The translations under genes and the position numbers were made by a program. The notes beneath the pieces were generated by a model, which had not been told where the DNA came from, ran no database searches, and saw only the letters and a list, made by a program, of their open reading frames with translations. Below are positions 46,548 through 54,678 of a stretch of 64,000 nt of DNA, piece by piece. The stretch spans positions 372,001 through 436,000 of the forward strand of contig NZ_FUZZ01000001.1 in NCBI RefSeq assembly GCF_900168065.1, read 5' to 3'. The DNA comes from Chitinophaga ginsengisegetis. Its GTDB lineage: Bacteria > Bacteroidota > Bacteroidia > Chitinophagales > Chitinophagaceae. The first letter of the stretch is position 1, and each line of letters opens with the position of its first letter.

Positions 46548-46955
46548 AATTGTTTTTTATTGGTTTCTTTGGGCCATAGGTTCCCCGTTCCGGTTTTTGG
46601 ACAAAACCGGGCAATAGAGGGCCTTCTGCATAAGCAGGGTATTTTTTACTCAACTATATCATGGCAATATGTTAGCCGGGCGGTAAGGGTATTACTTGTA
46701 TCATGTACTGTTTAGTTTGGTTGAAAATAGTTCTACGGTTTATTTACGGTAAGTATTGGCAATAGGCAGCCCTGTGATCAATTTTTGTGATCACTTAGTT
46801 AACTAACCAGCATGAAGTTCTTTCAGGCTAAAGGCCACCAGGATAGTATACCAGACTTTAATCTTTCTCCTTCTTAAATTTTGGTTCAGCTTTGTTGATA
46901 GCAGTTTCTCATTTTGAATATATAGTTTGGTTAACGATATAGCGGTCGTTATTTA
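46548..46955 (-). promoter_or_regulatory. 408-bp leader of the SusC locus, no gene, several inverted repeats
   Basis: No convincing coding frame is present. Three structured elements lie here: a perfect 8-bp stem CCGGTTTT/AAAACCGG (46590-46597 and 46603-46610) about 43 nt from the SusC start, a GTGATCA/TGATCAC pair (46774-46780 and 46788-46794), and the 12-bp palindrome TTAGTTAACTAA (46795-46806) that directly abuts it. TAGTTTGGTT occurs twice (46713-46722 and 46923-46932). These could be operators or leader-RNA structures; none was matched to a known regulator. Confidence 0.5.
46774..46806. promoter_or_regulatory. Adjacent palindromes, candidate operator
   Basis: GTGATCA (46774-46780) and TGATCAC (46788-46794) form an inverted pair around a 7-bp AT-rich spacer, and TTAGTTAACTAA (46795-46806) is a perfect palindrome immediately next to it. 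The arrangement is what is expected of binding sites for dimeric regulators. The TGATCA core resembles the half-site of CRP/FNR-type regulators, but the spacing differs from their usual site. Confidence 0.4.
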
Positions 46956-47963
46956 TTACCTACAGTTCCCACCAACGATGATATATCCTTTATTGATATT
47001 ATCTTTTTTGACTCTGGCATCTAATGAAAAAGCAATTAATGCAAGTGCTTTCTCTAAATCGTCCACTGTGTTAAAAGATCCGTAGAACCTGCACTGTGCC
47101 GATTTTTGGTCGGTTATTACCGGCACGTTATAATATCGCTGCAGGTCTGTTGCCACTTTGGACAAAGGATCTCCCCTATAAATGAATTTGCCGCTCATTT
47201 TCTGGGCAAAGAATATTGCATCTTCTGTTCCATCCTGTAACAGCAAGTCTTGCGAGGCCGGGTTATATACCGCGCTTTTGTTGGCTGTTAATACCAGTTG
47301 GCCATTTTTATGCGGTTTGCCTTCACGGGTGTTCACCTGTACCATTCCTGATACCACTACTACCCTGGCGGCGTTGCCTTCGTGTACTTCCATGTTAAAG
47401 GAGGTACCCAGTACGGTAGTGTTGATCAGCGAAGAGGAGATGATAAAAGGATGTTTCGCATCATGGTTGATTTCAAAGAAAGCTTCTCCTTTTAATATTA
47501 CTTCACGATTTTTTTTATCAAATACTTCCGGGTAGGTGATACTGGAGCCTTTCTCGAGGTGTACCACTGAACCGTCGGGTAATTTCACGGTTTGCCGTTC
47601 TGATGTGGTGGCAAATACCTTTTGTTTTACGCGGTCGTGGAGCAACATATACCAGGCGGCTCCTGCCAGCAGTAATACAGCGGCTGCCGCTGCGGCTTTG
47701 TGTTTGAACAACCGGAAAATACCTTTGAAAGAACTATCTGTAACGCCTATACGCTGGTGAATGTTATTCAACATCCTGTCCGACAGGCGTTTATCTAATA
47801 TATGCTTTGCCGTTAGGAGGTCGGCCTCAAAATATTCGGCGGCTACTGTTTCCAGTTCGGAAAAATCATTGGCATCGAGGTATTCTACCATCCACTCCTG
47901 CTCTGTGGCAGTCCATTGATCTTTACTTAACAGCTGTTTGAGATATTCCTTTCTGTTGGGCAC
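46956..47963 (-). CDS. FecR-family anti-sigma factor
   Basis: A 335-aa protein starting at a GTG (MPNRKEYLKQLLSKDQWTAT); no in-frame ATG lies between the upstream stop and this codon, and the next ATG would remove 24 residues. Residues about 90-110 form one transmembrane segment (AAAAAAVLLLAGAAWYMLLH). The periplasmic FecR domain includes VKLPDGSVVHLEKGSSITYP and GEAFFEINHDAKHPFIISSS. The C-terminal part has FIYRGDPLSKVATDLQRYYN, the DUF4974-like end typical of Bacteroidota FecR. It couples SusC transport state to the ECF sigma factor encoded upstream. Confidence 0.95.
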   Translation of the reverse strand: MPNRKEYLKQLLSKDQWTATEQEWMVEYLDANDFSELETVAAEYFEADLLTAKHILDKRLSDRMLNNIHQRIGVTDSSFKGIFRLFKHKAAAAAAVLLLAGAAWYMLLHDRVKQKVFATTSERQTVKLPDGSVVHLEKGSSITYPEVFDKKNREVILKGEAFFEINHDAKHPFIISSSLINTTVLGTSFNMEVHEGNAARVVVVSGMVQVNTREGKPHKNGQLVLTANKSAVYNPASQDLLLQDGTEDAIFFAQKMSGKFIYRGDPLSKVATDLQRYYNVPVITDQKSAQCRFYGSFNTVDDLEKALALIAFSLDARVKKDNINKGYIIVGGNCR

Positions 47964-48080
47964 TAGCGTGATGGTTTAATCTAAATACGCGCAGTTAATA
48001 AAAAAGGGTGGGTTCTTTTTGAACTTTTTTTGAAAAAACAAAATATTAATTAAAAGATAATATGAAATAGGTTCGTTTAT

Positions 48081-48674
48081 TTATGAATCATGGTAGTTCA
48101 GGAACAGCATCAGGAGCACAATATACTTACGGTCGCCGTTACGTTGCATATAGTCGTTTAGCTTGATCATGGCGGCAGACAGGTGTTCTTTTACAGTATT
48201 ACGGGAGATGTTCAGTTCATTGGCTACTTCTTCATAGGTTTTACCTTCCAGTTTACATCTTGTTACTATTGTTCTTTTTTTAGGAGATAGTTTTGAAATC
48301 GCCTGTTCCAGCAAATGATATTGTTCTTCGTCGATGTTTTTACGCTCGATGGCTACCGCATCATCGGCGTCGGTTTGGAAGATGTTTTTGTGGAAAGCCT
48401 GTTCACGCAACTTTTTCCTTACAAAGGATACACACATATTAAAACTGATAACAAACAACCAACCACTTACAGACTGGTCTGGTTCGATATCCTGTCGCTT
48501 TTCCCACAGGCGTGCGAAAACATCCTGGAGAATATCTTCTGTAACCACATCATCTTTCACAAACTTGAAAATATTCCGGTATACGGCCCCGTGATACTTC
48601 CAATACAAACTATCAAAGGCGCTTACTTCGTGGTTTTGTAACCGCACTACTAATTCAGCATCTGGTATATTCAT
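48081..48674 (-). CDS. ECF RNA polymerase sigma-70 factor of the SusC/SusD locus
   Basis: A 197-aa ECF sigma with region 2 (FVKDDVVTEDILQDVFARLW, then GWLFVISFNMCVSFVRKKLR) and region 4 (LSPKKRTIVTRCKLEGKTYE, ISRNTVKEHLSAAMIKLNDY). The order sigma, FecR, SusC, SusD is that of classical Bacteroidota surface-signalling loci. The gap to FecR is 117 bp, AT-rich, with a GTTC/GAAC stem and a run of T, so sigma-FecR coupling may be partly attenuated. It probably activates the SusC promoter upstream of 46548. Confidence 0.95.
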   Translation of the reverse strand: MNIPDAELVVRLQNHEVSAFDSLYWKYHGAVYRNIFKFVKDDVVTEDILQDVFARLWEKRQDIEPDQSVSGWLFVISFNMCVSFVRKKLREQAFHKNIFQTDADDAVAIERKNIDEEQYHLLEQAISKLSPKKRTIVTRCKLEGKTYEEVANELNISRNTVKEHLSAAMIKLNDYMQRNGDRKYIVLLMLFLNYHDS

Positions 48675-48972
48675 ATCTCTTCTTTTATATAAATCATATC
48701 GTGGAATACAATTTATATGGCTAGAAAAAAGCCAGGTCTCCCAAAGGCAATGGCCATCTATTTTGCTGCATAAATTAGTAACAAATATTATTATTTTATA
48801 AATAAATTCGTATTAGCTATAATTATAAATTATTACACACCGGTAAAGAGCTGGGAAAACGTTTGCTGGTATTGATTTTACAGCCTTATGGGAAAGATGG
48901 GAATAGAATTTTCTGGTACAGGTAGCTTCTGTATGAAGTGAAAACAGGGCGATAATTACTAATATGTTGGGG
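48675..48972. other. AT-rich intergenic region between the sigma and HxlR genes, no gene seen
   Basis: This 298-bp stretch has no coding frame or RNA gene that I recognise. It is strongly AT-rich around 48780-48835 and should hold the promoter of the sigma gene and the end of the HxlR transcript. No strong hairpin terminator is visible. Confidence 0.4.
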
Positions 48973-49311
48973 TTATGAAGGCTGGTTCATCTCATAGTGT
49001 TTCCACTCCCACTGCAACAGGGATACAATAATGGGCACCAATGCCACTCCTTTTGGAGTAAGGCTGTATTCTACACGTCCAGGCGTATCCGTGAATGTTT
49101 CACGAACAATAATCTCATCTGCTTCCAGCTCTTTCAGACATTTTGCAAACACCTTTGCAGAAATATCCCCTACAATAGCATGTAGTTGTCCGAAGCGGAT
49201 TTTACGCTTGCGTAAGGCATAAATAATGATGGGTTTCCACCGGGAGCCGATTATTGATTTTGACCGTTTATTCGGGCAATCACTGTATTTACTGAACGTC
49301 TTTTGTTTCAT
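48973..49311 (-). CDS. HxlR-family winged-helix transcriptional regulator
   Basis: A 112-aa regulator with the HxlR signature: KYSDCPNKRSKSIIGSRWKP (8-27; Cys12) followed by IIIYALRKRKIRFGQL, the recognition part ISAKVFAKCLKELEADEIIV and the wing RVEYSLTPKGVALVPIIVSL. The conserved N-terminal Cys is the electrophile- or oxidant-sensing residue in studied members such as HypR and YodB. It is divergent from an Old Yellow Enzyme-like reductase gene 88 bp away, so it probably represses that gene and is released by quinones, enals or similar compounds. The Cys has an altered neighbourhood (CPNKRS rather than CPV), so sensing is inferred. Confidence 0.93.
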   Translation of the reverse strand: MKQKTFSKYSDCPNKRSKSIIGSRWKPIIIYALRKRKIRFGQLHAIVGDISAKVFAKCLKELEADEIIVRETFTDTPGRVEYSLTPKGVALVPIIVSLLQWEWKHYEMNQPS

Positions 49312-49315
49312 TTGT

Positions 49316-49333
49316 ACTTACCTTATGGTTACT
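49316..49333. promoter_or_regulatory. Imperfect inverted repeat in the HxlR/reductase intergenic region
   Basis: ACTTACC (49316-49322) and GGTTACT (49327-49333) pair at 5 of 7 positions around TTAT. It lies directly upstream of the HxlR start and about 67 bp before the reductase start. It could be the operator of the divergent regulator. Evidence is weak and rests on position and symmetry only. Confidence 0.25.
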
Positions 49334-49399
49334 GGTATTGATCCTAAGCCGCTGTAAAATTAAGCATTTGGTTGTTGCTTTGCGTAAAAGATATACTCA

Positions 49400-50467
49400 A
49401 TGAATTACGCATCGTTTTTTACACCGTTTCAATACAAAGGTTTGCACCTGAAAAATCGTTTTGTGATGGCGCCCATGACACGCATGGCGTCGCCGGATGG
49501 CATTCCCACCCAGGCAGTAGCTGACTATTACGCCCGCCGCGCCGCCGGCGAAGTAGGACTGATCCTCACCGAAGGAACCGTGATCGACCGCCCGGCATCG
49601 AAGAATGAAAAAGACATTCCCAATTTTTATGGCGCAGCCGCACTGGCAGCATGGAAAAATGTAGTAGAGCACGTACATGCACAACATGGCGTTATTGCGC
49701 CACAGATATGGCATACCGGCGACGCCCCCGGCATGACGGGATGGATGCCGCCCGCGCCCAAAGAAAATCCTTCTACCATGTCGGTCAGCGATATCGAAGC
49801 CACCATCGCCGCATTTGCCAGCGCCGCCAAATCGGCCCAGGAAGCCGGATTCGATGCCATAGAGCTTCACGGCGCGCATGCCTACCTCATCGATGAATTC
49901 TTCTGGGACAAAACCAACCCACGCACCGACGACTACGGCGGCAAAACCATCAAAGAAAGAAGCCGCTTTGCAACCGCCATCATAAAAGCCATAAGAGCCG
50001 CCGCAGGCCCCGACCTCGTGATCATCCTGCGCGTATCACAATGGAAAGCCACCGACTATAACGCAAAACTGGTGCACAACCCAAAAGAAATGGAAGACTG
50101 GATCATTCCACTGGCAGAAGCAGGCGTAGACATCTTCCACGCCTCACAAAGAAGATACTGGGAACCAGAGTTTGAAGGCTCCGATCTCAATTTAGCCGGC
50201 TGGATTAAAAAAGTAAGCGGTCAGCCTACCATCACCGTTGGCTCCGTGGGCCTTGCCGGTGATGTAATGGGCGCTTTTTCCGGTGAGGGTTCAGAAGTGG
50301 TTACGGATATGCGTGAACTGGAGCGCCGCTTTCAACGGGGCGATTTTGACCTGGTAGCGGTGGGGAGATCTATTTTGCAGGATCCTAACTGGGTGAAGAA
50401 AGTGAAGGAGGAACAGTTTGATCAGCTGATGGCGTTTGATGCGGCGAGCATGGGGAGGGTGTATTGA
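49400..50467 (+). CDS. Old Yellow Enzyme-family alkene reductase (NADH:flavin oxidoreductase)
   Basis: This 355-aa flavoprotein is a TIM-barrel FMN enzyme that reduces activated C=C bonds (enals, enones, quinones) with NAD(P)H. It has the FMN start FVMAPMTRM (Thr27 in the position that tunes the flavin), the substrate-binding pair H157/H160 in ELHGAHAYLIDEFFW, the NPRTDDYGG segment (173-181) and the C-terminal phosphate-binding GSVG and DLVAVGRSIL. It is divergent from the HxlR regulator. It ends before a strong hairpin terminator. A role in electrophile detoxification follows from the family and neighbour. Confidence 0.94.
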   Translation: MNYASFFTPFQYKGLHLKNRFVMAPMTRMASPDGIPTQAVADYYARRAAGEVGLILTEGTVIDRPASKNEKDIPNFYGAAALAAWKNVVEHVHAQHGVIAPQIWHTGDAPGMTGWMPPAPKENPSTMSVSDIEATIAAFASAAKSAQEAGFDAIELHGAHAYLIDEFFWDKTNPRTDDYGGKTIKERSRFATAIIKAIRAAAGPDLVIILRVSQWKATDYNAKLVHNPKEMEDWIIPLAEAGVDIFHASQRRYWEPEFEGSDLNLAGWIKKVSGQPTITVGSVGLAGDVMGAFSGEGSEVVTDMRELERRFQRGDFDLVAVGRSILQDPNWVKKVKEEQFDQLMAFDAASMGRVY

Positions 50468-50498
50468 GGGGGGCTGCAGATATAGAACATAAGAAAGC

Positions 50499-50560
50499 GT
50501 TCGTTGCATACATGAGAAAAACCGGGTCAATGACCGGTTTTTCTCATGTATGCAACGAAC
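50499..50560 (+). terminator. Perfect 27-bp stem hairpin terminator after the reductase gene
   Basis: 50499-50525 and 50534-50560 are exact reverse complements around an 8-nt loop (GTCAATGA). The stem starts GTTCGTTGCATA and closes on ACCGG/CCGGT. It lies 31 bp past the reductase stop and before the TraB-like gene. The stem is unusually long for a simple terminator. The inner GGTCAATGACC-type loop recurs in the next terminator (54244-54268). Confidence 0.85.
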
Positions 50561-50644
50561 ATCCTCATTTAATAGTAAATAAAATCTCTTAAATACAACT
50601 TTTATTCGATTCCAAACATGCCGCGGCGTTATTAAATTTGCGCC

Positions 50645-53600
50645 ATGTTTAATTCCTGTACCTGGCGCCGGCCCCGAAACGCCGGACACTTTGTTCCCGT
50701 AACAATAACCCTGCTGTTAGCCCTGCTTATGCAAACAGCTTTTTTAAACGCCCAATCTAATAACAGGGCAAATTACCAACTGCTTTGGCGTATTGATGGA
50801 CCCGGCCTGCAGGCTCCCTCTTACCTGTTTGGCACCATGCACCTTACTGATAGGCGCGTATTTGAGTTTAGCGACTCCGTGCTTACAGCATTACGCAACA
50901 CTTCAGCTTTTGCCATGGAGGTGGATATGGATTCAATGATGACATACATGTTGTCTCCCGGAGGTCCCTTACAGGATACTGTTAACCATATGCGGCACTT
51001 ACTGAACACTGAGGAGTACCACTATGTAGACAGCCTGGTAAAAGATAAAACCGGCTCTTCCCTTGATCAACTGAAATTAAAGCGTTTGTGGTTCATCGAA
51101 AAACTGCTCGTCGATGAAGAGGAAGAACTTAATAAAAATGCAGCTCCTGGCCAAAAGCCGGAAAACATATTCCTGGATGGCTGGTTGCATCAGAAAGCCA
51201 CCAGGCTTAATAAACCGGTGCATAGCCTCGAAAAGATCCAGAACCAGCTAGGCGTTATGAGCGCGAACGTTTCGGAAGCGCAAAAAGAAATATTCCTGTG
51301 GAGCATTGGTTACCAGCTTGCCGGTCAGGGTGATGCGCAAGACCGAACCGACCGGCTCGAAGCACGGGTAAGCCATCTCAATGAACTCGCAGACCTCTAT
51401 TATGAAGGCGATCTCCGGAAGATATCAACACTTGTGGATGGTTGGAAAGACGCTGAGGATGGACCCAGCCTGGAAGTCCGGAACAAGGAAATGGTGACCA
51501 ACCTTGTTTCAATGCTTAACAAAAGTAGCGTTTTCGCCGCTGTAGGCGTAGCCCATTTACCTGGTGAAAAAGGTATGTTATCGTTACTTCGGGAAAATGG
51601 ATATACTGTTTCTCCGGTAAGTGCCAAATTTACTGGCGAAACACGCCGCCAACGACAACAGCTGGACAGCCTGAAAGGATATTCACTGAACAGGATTGCA
51701 AATGGCTACAGCGTCGTATTGCCTGGTGTTCCTGTAGTATATCCTTTACCGGGTGTAAATGGTAAAATGTTCCTCGGAGGCAATGAAATAGAAGCCGGGA
51801 TTGCCTTTTCGATGGATATTCCTCAACTGGCAACTGACCGTCGTCAATTGGTGCAGTCCATGATCGCCAACATGGCAGCACAGGATAATGCTGTATTGCA
51901 AAAATCCTATCCTATCACATACCGCAACATATCAGGTACAGAGGCAGTCTTATTACAAAAGGACGTACCTTTTTATATACGTGTCTTTATCATCAGCAAC
52001 AGGGCGTTTCTATTTATGCACAGTTCCCAGAAAGCTGACAGCAGTGATAGAAAAGACTTTTTCCGGTCTGTGCGTTTCTATGATATTGTGCGGCCTGAAA
52101 CGGTATATGATACGTTATATCAACCAAAGCTTGGTTTCTCTATGCTTCTGCCATCGGAGCACAATCATATCCACGTGGGTATGAAGGAAGGTATGCGCCC
52201 CGAAGAAGTATATTCTGCATTAGATAACGCCCATAAAATCTCTTATGTATTGCGTATAGAAAAAATGCAACGGGGTTATTATAATATTGATGATAAACAG
52301 GTGCTGGAATACCTCCGTGCATCAATACTCCGGCAAGACAGCACATTACAACTGACCGACTCTGTTTTAACGGAAAAAGACGGTTTCCCCCAATACCAGC
52401 TTACTTATCGGCATAACAATAGCTTTGTTTCCCGTTTACACTATATTCCCCGTGGCAATCTTGCCTATTGCCTGATGACAACTTATGATACCGCTCATAC
52501 AGATCGCAGCTACTGGCAACGTTACCTCCAGGCTTTTCACATACTTCCATTACAGTCACAAGCCCCGGTCATAGCCTTTGTACCTGCAGATAGCAGTTTT
52601 ATAATAACCGGACCGGACAAGTTTACCAGTGGACCTCTCGAACGTCAATATGGATCATCTCTTGTTGATGTTAATTATTATACGTCTATGGATAGTGCTT
52701 CTCATTCAATGTATATAATAGAAACAGAAAAATATTCCCCTTACTATCATAACGAACCTGACAGCCTCCTGAAAACGTATATGTTTAACATAGACACGAC
52801 CTTTATTATAACCGGCAGTCGAAAGTACTCCCAGGATGGTTTGTCTATATATGAGGCTGATCTGAAACACCGGAATACCGGCTTACGGTTTTACCGGAAA
52901 GCAGTGGTTGCCGGACATAGCATTTACCGGTTATCAGCCATTGTCCCAGAAGAACTGGCAGGCACCGGGTATGCACAGCAATATTTTTCTTCTTTTCATC
53001 CCAGCCGGACAGATACTCTGCAGCTTCAGCAGAAAAAGCTCTCCAGACTGTTGATGGATCTACAAAGTGCCGATACTTCAATATTCAATAAGGCCAACGC
53101 TTACCTGAAACACCTTCACCCCGACAGCTCGGATACCGGACCTATTATAGGTGCGCTAGACAAGCCTTTCCCGGCCGATACCGGTATCAGTAACGCTAAA
53201 GTCCAGTTGTTGCTTTCACTGGAAAATGCAACCAGCGACGCCGTGGTGCATGCAGCCGAGAAATTATTCGTTACCACAGAGAGTGTTCCGCAACGTAAAA
53301 ATATACTACGCTTCCTGACCAGTATTTCTTCGGATTCCGCCATTCTGACCTTTCTGCGTTTGGCGCCGGAACTACCGGTTGGCACTTCGTTTCCCCGGAA
53401 TATTTTTGCTTTCTCATTCAGGGAGGACAGTCTATATCAGCAATACCTCCCCGCCATGATTAATACTGCCAGCCGTTCGGAGAGCTTTCTGTATGCCTTT
53501 ACTGCGTATACCAGCGACGATTCTATATGGCGTTCTCCTCAGCTCACACAATATAAACTCGACCGTCTCCTACCCGGTGTGACACAACTTTTTAAACAAC

Positions 53601-54217
53601 AATTAAAACAATGGAAGAACCGGCAACCAGATTCAGACAGCAGCTGGTATTGGCAAAACGACTTACTGCGTACAGGCCGGATACTAGCACTACCAGGCAT
53701 GCCTTCTTCCGCTGTTGAAAGCATCCGTGAGCTACTGGCAGATACTACCATGTCGCTGCGTGCCCTGGGAGCACGTGGGTTAATAAGCCAGGGCATCAAG
53801 GTAAACGATAATATCCTTCGCAAAATTCTCACGGATCATAGCGAAGCATATCCATTCATTCAGGCATTAGAGCAACAAAAACAGTTGTCGCATATCCGTC
53901 ACCTGCTTACCCAGGAGCTTGTAGGACGCAGCTACGTATCCTATTACCTCAGCGACGACTATAACGTAACAGCTATCGAGCAGGTGTCCCGCGTGAAGGC
54001 ACACCCCACCGTGTCAATGATATTGTACCGTTTCAAAACAGATGAAAGTGAAGACTGGGAATATGTTTTGAACGGCCCACACCCGACGGATCCTGCTAAG
54101 ATCAATTTTGAGCCGCAGCTAATGCATTGGATTGAAGGGAAAAGTACCGTCGGGAATAAAGCAAAACTCAATGCTGAGGCAGTGAAAGCTTATAAAGAGT
54201 ATTTGGAAGAGGATTGA
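50645..54217 (+). CDS. TraB/GumN-domain protein with long C-terminal extension
   Basis: A 1190-aa protein. A hydrophobic N-terminal segment (about 17-37) is probably a signal peptide or anchor. Residues about 45-335 form a TraB/GumN domain: SYLFGTMHLTD near 58, EVDMDSMMTYM, and AAVGVAHLPGEKGMLSLLRE near 302-321, the GVAHL histidine being the conserved metal or catalytic candidate of the family. The remaining 850 residues are unassigned: beta-rich to about 770, then helical repeat-like (e.g. VHAAEKLFVTTESVPQRKNI, LLADTTMSLRALGARGLISQ) to the end. TraB/GumN proteins are usually 280-350 aa, so the extension is unusual. Location is probably periplasmic or on the outer membrane. Confidence 0.75.
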   Translation: MFNSCTWRRPRNAGHFVPVTITLLLALLMQTAFLNAQSNNRANYQLLWRIDGPGLQAPSYLFGTMHLTDRRVFEFSDSVLTALRNTSAFAMEVDMDSMMTYMLSPGGPLQDTVNHMRHLLNTEEYHYVDSLVKDKTGSSLDQLKLKRLWFIEKLLVDEEEELNKNAAPGQKPENIFLDGWLHQKATRLNKPVHSLEKIQNQLGVMSANVSEAQKEIFLWSIGYQLAGQGDAQDRTDRLEARVSHLNELADLYYEGDLRKISTLVDGWKDAEDGPSLEVRNKEMVTNLVSMLNKSSVFAAVGVAHLPGEKGMLSLLRENGYTVSPVSAKFTGETRRQRQQLDSLKGYSLNRIANGYSVVLPGVPVVYPLPGVNGKMFLGGNEIEAGIAFSMDIPQLATDRRQLVQSMIANMAAQDNAVLQKSYPITYRNISGTEAVLLQKDVPFYIRVFIISNRAFLFMHSSQKADSSDRKDFFRSVRFYDIVRPETVYDTLYQPKLGFSMLLPSEHNHIHVGMKEGMRPEEVYSALDNAHKISYVLRIEKMQRGYYNIDDKQVLEYLRASILRQDSTLQLTDSVLTEKDGFPQYQLTYRHNNSFVSRLHYIPRGNLAYCLMTTYDTAHTDRSYWQRYLQAFHILPLQSQAPVIAFVPADSSFIITGPDKFTSGPLERQYGSSLVDVNYYTSMDSASHSMYIIETEKYSPYYHNEPDSLLKTYMFNIDTTFIITGSRKYSQDGLSIYEADLKHRNTGLRFYRKAVVAGHSIYRLSAIVPEELAGTGYAQQYFSSFHPSRTDTLQLQQKKLSRLLMDLQSADTSIFNKANAYLKHLHPDSSDTGPIIGALDKPFPADTGISNAKVQLLLSLENATSDAVVHAAEKLFVTTESVPQRKNILRFLTSISSDSAILTFLRLAPELPVGTSFPRNIFAFSFREDSLYQQYLPAMINTASRSESFLYAFTAYTSDDSIWRSPQLTQYKLDRLLPGVTQLFKQQLKQWKNRQPDSDSSWYWQNDLLRTGRILALPGMPSSAVESIRELLADTTMSLRALGARGLISQGIKVNDNILRKILTDHSEAYPFIQALEQQKQLSHIRHLLTQELVGRSYVSYYLSDDYNVTAIEQVSRVKAHPTVSMILYRFKTDESEDWEYVLNGPHPTDPAKINFEPQLMHWIEGKSTVGNKAKLNAEAVKAYKEYLEED

Positions 54218-54243
54218 GGCGTTTTATATTGCATTAAAACGGG

Positions 54244-54268
54244 ATAGCCTGGTCAATGACCAGGCTAT
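54244..54268 (+). terminator. Hairpin terminator after the TraB-like gene
   Basis: ATAGCCTGGTCA (54244-54255) and TGACCAGGCTAT (54257-54268) form a perfect 12-bp stem around one A, followed by TTTTATTTC. It lies 27 bp past the TraB stop. It is a standard rho-independent terminator with the GGTCAATGACC core seen in the 50499-50560 hairpin. Confidence 0.85.
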
Positions 54269-54387
54269 TTTATTTCAGCATGCAACGATTTTGAAATTAC
54301 CTTTTAAAGCTCAGTGGGCGGCGACTCTTGTGTGATTATGGAAGATCAGGTTCTGCTTAACCGGCTAATGGTACTTTTTAAATTGAA

Positions 54388-54519
54388 TTGTGTATTTATG
54401 ATAAACAATTACTTTATGAAATTCTACATAATGGAGCTACAGTTCATCTTATTGAGCCTGTAAATGAGATCTCGAAAGAACGATTTGATGAATTGAAACG
54501 CTTGTTGAGCGGCAAATAA
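54388..54519 (+). pseudogene. Short 43-codon frame without ATG, possible gene remnant
   Basis: From a TTG the frame reads roughly MCIYDKQLLYEILHNGATVH, then LIEPVNEISKERFDELKRLL and ends in SGK. The residue pattern (amphipathic C-terminal helix, charged Lys/Glu) resembles a real protein tail and not random translation. An in-frame TAA lies 9 bp upstream and there is no ATG. It could be the 3' remnant of a lost gene, perhaps a recombination scar, or a genuine small gene with a TTG start. Confidence 0.3.
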
Positions 54520-54678
54520 TCTGGTTTCACTATTTCAATGCAAATCTAAATTCTGCAATTAGTTAAGTTGTTCAAACCAAAGACTAGAAAAGTATACGCA
54601 GATCTGTATGTACTCCTGCAAACCTCTTCTCAAAAAGTATAGAAGTTCACAGGAGGTACACCTTTCTTTCAAAAAATA

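Larger units (their letters stand above)
54218..54678. other. 461-bp intergenic region with a terminator and a small ORF remnant
   Basis: The left end has the TraB terminator. The centre has a short frame (54388-54519). The rest has no recognised gene. AT content appears higher than in the neighbouring genes. The right end joins the 3' end of the TlpA-like gene. Confidence 0.5.

Noticed and set aside
46713..46932. TAGTTTGGTT repeats as Bacteroidota promoter elements
   Set aside because: Neither copy fits TAnnTTTG with a TTG box at the right spacing on the strand of the genes; they are kept only as a noted repeat.
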